Part shown: one piece after another, positions 63,330-64,000 of the stretch
Numbering within the stretch: the stretch's first letter is position 1
How the letters are laid out: each line of letters begins with the position of its first letter
Source: Caulobacter sp. UNC358MFTsu5.1
Lineage (GTDB): Bacteria > Pseudomonadota > Alphaproteobacteria > Caulobacterales > Caulobacteraceae
Assembly: GCF_000712075.1 (NCBI RefSeq)
Contig: NZ_JONW01000009.1
Span: 396,038-460,037 of the forward strand
Reading direction: 5' to 3'
DNA length: 64,000 nt
Program-made: the position numbers and the translations under genes
Notes under the pieces: model-generated
Told to the model about the DNA's origin: nothing
Databases searched by the model: none
What the model saw: the letters and a program-made list of their open reading frames with translations, nothing else

Positions 63330-63469
63330 CGGTTGGATATGGCGACGCTTCGACCCGCCGCAACCGCCCTCGCGCGAAACCGGGAACGGGCTTAGGGTGT
63401 TCCTAGTGTTCGGCCCGAGGCCGCGTACGACGGCCCGGTCCGAACCTCAACGACAAGCGGAGGTGACGC

Positions 63470-63727
63470 ATGGACGCCGATTTCAACGACACCGGAAAAC
63501 CCGAACTGCTCGCCCACGAGCAGACCTATCACGGATTCAGCATCCTCCTGCGATGGTGCATGCTGGGCCTGGCCACCACCATCTCGACCCTGACCCTGTG
63601 GTTCGCCAGCCCCGCCGGCTTCTGGGGCGGCCTGATCATCGGGATCGTGGTGTTCGCGATCGGCCACGCCATCCTGGTCCGCCGCGAGGAGAAGCAGCCC
63701 CTGAACCTCTGGATCGAGGGGCGGTAG
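63470..63727 (+). CDS. aa3-type cytochrome c oxidase subunit IV family protein
   Basis: The 85-residue protein has the bacterial aa3-oxidase subunit IV pattern: an N-terminal HEQTYHGFSILLRW segment and membrane helices with LATTISTLTLWFA and FWGGLIIGIVVFAIGHAIL. It may aid oxidase stability. Confidence 0.78.
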   Translation: MDADFNDTGKPELLAHEQTYHGFSILLRWCMLGLATTISTLTLWFASPAGFWGGLIIGIVVFAIGHAILVRREEKQPLNLWIEGR

Positions 63728-63736
63728 ATTGCGATC

Positions 63737-63922
63737 GGGGACATGCACTCACGGCCGTGCGCCGGCCGGTTTGCAGAGCGCCTAGAGTGAGTGCGTGTCC
63801 CCCAAGTCGTCCGCTGAGGCTGGGTGTCTACTCTTGTGACGCCGCGGCCGAAGGAGGGGACACGCACTCACACCACGGTCGTTGATTGACTGGCAGAGGC
63901 CTTGCCGTGAGTGCATGTCCCC
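63737..63922. repeat. REP-like array, four alternating 16-base units
   Basis: GGGGACAYGCACTCAC occurs at 63737-63752 (+), 63787-63802 (-), 63856-63871 (+) and 63907-63922 (-), with Y being T, C, C, T. The two inverted pairs span 66 and 67 bases. The layout resembles REP doublets mobilised by RAYT (Y1-type) transposases. No transposase is in the window. Confidence 0.8.
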
Positions 63923-64000
63923 GTCACCGCGACGGACAAGCCGCTGATATCGCCGACCTAAATCTTTATTCCCCGCAGGGTTTCCCGGCGGCCGCATAAT

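Noticed and set aside
63737..63922. Possible CRISPR array
   Set aside because: The repeat units alternate in direction and spacers are similar, so it is a palindromic REP-type array, not a directional CRISPR.

Overview
This window is a stretch of high-GC alphaproteobacterial chromosome, most likely from Caulobacter or a close relative in the Caulobacteraceae. The evidence is the protein set: an EcfG-type sigma factor, a MucR-family regulator, a C4-type ALA synthase (hemA), a Mg-type hemB, an aa3 oxidase subunit IV, DUF1289, DUF2842 and DUF6582 small proteins, an isobutyryl-CoA dehydrogenase valine operon, and the gene order yceD-plsX-fabH-ihfA-merR. It reads as chromosomal backbone with a few accessory islands. 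I see no phage, plasmid, insertion sequence, CRISPR array or rRNA. One tRNA is present, tRNA-Pro(GGG).

Layout. 1-8 kb: the 3' end of a PHA synthase, a SoxR-box-controlled monooxygenase facing a frameshifted soxR, argC, a FrnE-like DsbA protein, an EcfG-type sigma factor with a self-type promoter, a YedI-like membrane protein and an old-yellow-enzyme reductase. 8-23 kb: an Atm1-type ABC exporter with a lipoprotein, a LOG-family protein, a two-gene acyl-CoA dehydrogenase cluster, a cobT-like gene, a pair of paralogous small secreted proteins around a DUF1289 gene, a retropepsin-like protein, dusA, and a secreted alpha-amylase with an acyltransferase.

23.7-31.9 kb is the most unusual part. A two-gene operon encodes a protein of unknown family followed by a 1173-residue fusion of a DyP-type heme peroxidase to a cytochrome P450 whose I-helix lacks the usual acid-alcohol pair. 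Facing it is a 974-residue adenylate cyclase/ATPase/TPR protein, which is divergent from a CRP-like regulator with a cAMP-type binding motif. A cAMP circuit controlling a two-heme oxidase is a reasonable hypothesis, but it is not proven by sequence.

32-47 kb is housekeeping: rpsI and rplM, alkaline phosphatase, heme A synthase, tRNA-Pro, a MerR regulator, ihfA, fabH, plsX, yceD, a cytochrome bc1 assembly chaperone, bamE, a response regulator, an SLC13-type carrier and the K+-independent proton pyrophosphatase. 47-54 kb: thiL, nusB, ribH, nrdR and glyA run as one series, without the ribD, ribE and ribBA genes that often sit between nrdR and ribH, followed by mucR and hemA. 54-60 kb: a valine-catabolism operon (isobutyryl-CoA dehydrogenase, 3-hydroxyisobutyryl-CoA hydrolase, mmsB) interleaved with a phosphatase, a LAS-type peptidase and a lipoprotein methyltransferase. 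60-64 kb: a DUF2147 protein, a secreted proline iminopeptidase, hemB, a Nudix hydrolase, an oxidase subunit IV and, at the right edge, a four-copy REP-like repeat array.
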